Source: Spirochaetales bacterium
GTDB taxonomy: Bacteria; Spirochaetota; Spirochaetia; SPDA01
Direction: 5' to 3'
NCBI GenBank assembly: GCA_004525155.1
Contig: SPDA01000088.1
Span: 1-7,192, forward strand
Length of the DNA: 7,192 nucleotides
Shown in pieces: positions 5,583 to 7,192 of this stretch (positions are counted from its first letter, which is position 1; each line of letters begins with the position of its first letter). Below the pieces are notes generated by a model. It did not search any database. It had not been told where the DNA came from and saw only the letters and a program-made list of their open reading frames with translations. Position numbers and translations under genes: made by a program.

Positions 5583-6374
5583 ATGAAAATGCCGGGACTG
5601 AACATAGAACTTAAGAATATCAACATATTTTACGACGATTACGAAGTCCTTAAAAGCCTGTCGCTGGTCTTTCCGGAAGGTAAAACCACCATAGTGGTCG
5701 GCCCCTCGGGCTGCGGGAAAAGTACGCTGCTCAAGGTGGCCGCTTCGATAATGCCGCCGGATTCCGGCAAGGTTCTCTACGGAGGAAAGGATGCGTATCA
5801 CATGTCCGAACGTTCCCTGACGGAATTCCGGAAATCCAACGGTTTTGTCTTCCAGGACGCGGCTCTCTGGGCCAACAAGTCCATTTTCCAGAACCTGAGC
5901 CTGCCTCTCGAATTTCATTTCCGTCATCTGGCCAAGGAGGAAATTTCGAGAAGGGTCTACCAGATAATCAAAAAGGTGGGCCTCGATGAGAATCTCAATC
6001 TGCGGCCTTCCCAGCTTTCCCAGGGTGAGACAAAACTGGTATCAATCGCGCGCGCCCTCGTCCTTGACCCCCAGACGATTTTCATGGATTCCCCGCTCTC
6101 CGGGCTTGACGGCGACAGTTATCACAAATTCATTGAAATCCTCAAAGATCTGAAGCTCGAGAAAAAGACCCTGATAATAGCAAACAACGATCCCGACATG
6201 ACCTCCAAATTCGCCGATTACCTGATTGTGCTGAAAAACGGAAACCTCCTGGCGGCGGGAGATTTCCGGGAGGTGATTCAAACGAAAGACGAAGAGGTAA
6301 TTGCCGTAATCCGGAACATACTGGACCAGACATCGACCTATGACAGTAATATACTGGACCTGCTTAATCCCTGA
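5583..6374 (+). CDS. mlaF: MCE-type ABC transporter ATPase (MlaF family), altered catalytic residues
   Basis: This 263-residue nucleotide-binding subunit should sit on the cytoplasmic face of the MlaE-type permease as a dimer. Numbered from ATG 5583: an A-loop aromatic near Y17, Walker A GPSGCGKST (40-48), Q-loop Q91 (VFQDAALW), signature LSQGE (145-149, usually LSGGQ), Walker B TIFMDSPLSGLD (165-176) and switch region IIANNDPDM (198-206). Two key positions differ from the family: serine 170 replaces the Walker B catalytic glutamate, and asparagine 202 replaces the H-loop histidine. ATP binding looks intact, but hydrolysis may be weak or use another mechanism. The frame is full length with no sign of decay. 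ATG 5589 may be the true start, because AGGA (5576-5579), overlapping the permease stop codon, is 9 bases from it but only 3 from 5583. The C-terminal tail beyond about 228 is typical in length for MlaF. Confidence 0.92.
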   Translation: MKMPGLNIELKNINIFYDDYEVLKSLSLVFPEGKTTIVVGPSGCGKSTLLKVAASIMPPDSGKVLYGGKDAYHMSERSLTEFRKSNGFVFQDAALWANKSIFQNLSLPLEFHFRHLAKEEISRRVYQIIKKVGLDENLNLRPSQLSQGETKLVSIARALVLDPQTIFMDSPLSGLDGDSYHKFIEILKDLKLEKKTLIIANNDPDMTSKFADYLIVLKNGNLLAAGDFREVIQTKDEEVIAVIRNILDQTSTYDSNILDLLNP

Positions 6375-6390
6375 TTCCGCTTTGTCAGGG
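6369..6390 (+). repeat. Inverted repeat at the end of the mlaF-like gene
   Basis: CCCTGA (6369-6374) and TCAGGG (6385-6390) are perfect complements around a 10-base loop. The left arm contains the TGA stop codon. No T-tract follows, so this is not a classical terminator. It could stabilise the upstream message or lower read-through into the MCE subunit gene. A 6-bp arm may also arise by chance. Confidence 0.35.
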
Positions 6391-6415
6391 ATACTATCCG
6401 GTATTGGAGAATTTT

Positions 6416-6457
6416 ATGTTTGACATAATGGCGGAAATAACGCTAGACTATATGTAG
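6416..6457 (+). CDS. Possible 13-codon leader ORF ahead of the mlaD-like gene
   Basis: A short frame encodes MFDIMAEITLDYM and stops at TAG (6455-6457). GGAGA (6406-6410) precedes its ATG at ideal spacing, making it the best ribosome binding site on the plus strand of this window. The stop is one base before the ATG of the mlaD-like gene, in a different frame, so ribosomes finishing here could restart on that gene, which has no site of its own. The peptide resembles nothing I recognise and may matter only through being translated. The TTGACA box of the putative mlaD promoter lies inside this ORF, so a transcript from that promoter would omit the leader. Confidence 0.4.
   Translation: MFDIMAEITLDYM
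6420..6449 (+). promoter_or_regulatory. Candidate internal promoter of the mlaD-like gene
   Basis: A perfect TTGACA (6420-6425) is followed after 18 bp by TAGACT (6444-6449; 4 of 6 matches to TATAAT). Transcription would start near 6456-6458, right at the ATG (6459) of the mlaD-like gene, giving no leader or one of 1-3 bases. This is the third plus-strand gene here with such a layout. Confidence 0.4.
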
Positions 6458-6458
6458 T

Positions 6459-7192
6459 ATGAAGTTCAAGATTCGGTTTGCGGACCAGATAGTGGGAATA
6501 TTTATCCTCCTTTCCCTGACCGCGCTGGTCGCCATTCTCATACTGATGGGGGCAAATCAGCGGTGGTTTGCGAGAAATTATTATTTTGAATCAAGGTTCA
6601 GTTCAGCCAACGGTTTGAGCGTGGGTATGCCTATAACGCTCAAGGGTTTCGAAATCGGCAAGGTCAGCAAGATAAGCCTTAACCAGGGCAACCTGGTAGA
6701 CCTCGAATTCTACGTATTCGATACCTTTTATGAGAAAGTAAAAAAGAATTCCGTTCTGGAACTGGCCACCAATCCGCTCGGCTTGGGCGGAGGCCTGCGG
6801 TTTCATCCAGGCCTGGATACGGGCAGCCCCCTGGAGGAAAGCAGTTTCATCCCTTCGCTGGATCAGGAGGAGGGAAAGCGGCTCGTCGAAGCGAAACTCG
6901 TGGACATACCGGTGAGCGGAGACGCCATAAACGCCATTCTAGGAAGAATTGGTCCGGTGCTGGAAGGGGTAAACACTACCCTGCTCACCATCAACAACCT
7001 CATGGATACCGTAACCGGCACCATCAGGGGAACTATGCCCGGACCGATAGCGGACATCATGGCCGGCGCCATAGTTACCGTAACAAACGTCAATTCAACC
7101 ATCGATACCGTCGGCAGCACCCTGGATTCCGTGAGCACCAGCATCGATTCGACTATCGGAAACGTGAATACCGTCGTTGCAGGGGTAAACAC
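6459..7192 (+). CDS. mlaD: MCE-domain substrate-binding protein, MlaD family (3' end outside window)
   Basis: The frame is open to the right edge: 244 complete codons, no stop. The protein is the periplasmic lipid-binding subunit of the Mla/MCE transporter. One N-terminal membrane anchor spans about 11-32. A single MCE domain covers about 42-118, from YYFESRFSSANGLSVGMPITL, through KGFEIGKVSKISL and the mid-domain beta strands, to the pore-loop region NPLGLGGGLRFHPG (105-118). MCE domains form hexameric rings with a central lipid pore. From about 140 a long helical region rich in Thr, Asn, Ser and Val/Ile begins, becoming a regular heptad pattern from 211 to the edge, so the whole protein is clearly longer than a minimal MlaD such as the enterobacterial one (about 180 residues). 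ATG 6459 is the only plausible start: an in-frame TAG at 6444 blocks extension, and no ribosome binding site precedes it. Confidence 0.9.
   Translation, partial: MKFKIRFADQIVGIFILLSLTALVAILILMGANQRWFARNYYFESRFSSANGLSVGMPITLKGFEIGKVSKISLNQGNLVDLEFYVFDTFYEKVKKNSVLELATNPLGLGGGLRFHPGLDTGSPLEESSFIPSLDQEEGKRLVEAKLVDIPVSGDAINAILGRIGPVLEGVNTTLLTINNLMDTVTGTIRGTMPGPIADIMAGAIVTVTNVNSTIDTVGSTLDSVSTSIDSTIGNVNTVVAGVN

Noticed and set aside
5568..5927. 119-codon open frame on the minus strand
   Set aside because: It lies opposite the Walker A region of the mlaF-like gene and has no family resemblance.
6863..7192. 109-codon minus-strand frame rich in Val, Met, Ser and Thr
   Set aside because: It is the complement of the repetitive Thr/Asn/Val heptads of the MCE subunit; its repetitive look is inherited from the other strand.
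7089..7192. Repetitive DNA at the right edge as a tandem repeat or CRISPR-like array
   Set aside because: The regularity is in the protein (heptads); the DNA units differ in sequence and there are no conserved repeats with unique spacers.

Overview
The window comes from a flagellated diderm (Gram-negative-type) bacterium of moderate G+C content, near 50% by eye. A flagellar rod gene behind a sigma-28-like promoter, a protein fusing a cyclic-nucleotide domain to TPRs beside a Crp-type regulator, and an MCE lipid transporter together suggest a spirochaete of the Treponema/Spirochaeta kind. This is an inference from gene content; no rRNA or other marker is present.

Layout. (1) Positions 1-621, minus strand: the first 207 codons of a FlgF/FlgG-type rod gene, with a strong ribosome binding site and a very good sigma-28 promoter match. 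(2) Positions 683-842, plus strand: a tRNA-Thr(CGU) gene with its own promoter and a weak hairpin terminator. (3) Positions 918-3805, minus strand: a three-gene operon with gaps of 15 and 11 bp, made of an ATZ/TRZ-type amidohydrolase, a cNMP-domain protein with TPRs, and a Crp/Fnr-type regulator. (4) Positions 3929-4765, plus strand: a PHP-domain phosphoesterase. (5) Positions 4795-7192, plus strand: an MCE/Mla-type lipid transport cluster made of permease (mlaE-like), ATPase (mlaF-like) and a membrane-anchored MCE substrate-binding subunit (mlaD-like) that runs off the right edge.

How the genes fit together. The right-hand cluster should form an inner-membrane ABC complex with an MCE ring or needle that moves lipids between inner and outer membranes. 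The minus-strand operon pairs a regulator that keeps a canonical cyclic-nucleotide pocket with a sister protein whose pocket has lost its key glutamate and which carries protein-interaction repeats instead of a DNA-binding domain.

The most unusual features are: an MCE ATPase lacking both the Walker B glutamate and the H-loop histidine; three plus-strand genes with no Shine-Dalgarno sequence whose promoter-like elements place the transcription start on or next to the start codon; an identical 10-mer (ATGTAGTATG) at two of those starts; and a 13-codon ORF with a good ribosome binding site ending one base before the mlaD-like start. I saw no insertion sequence, CRISPR array, phage gene or replication origin.
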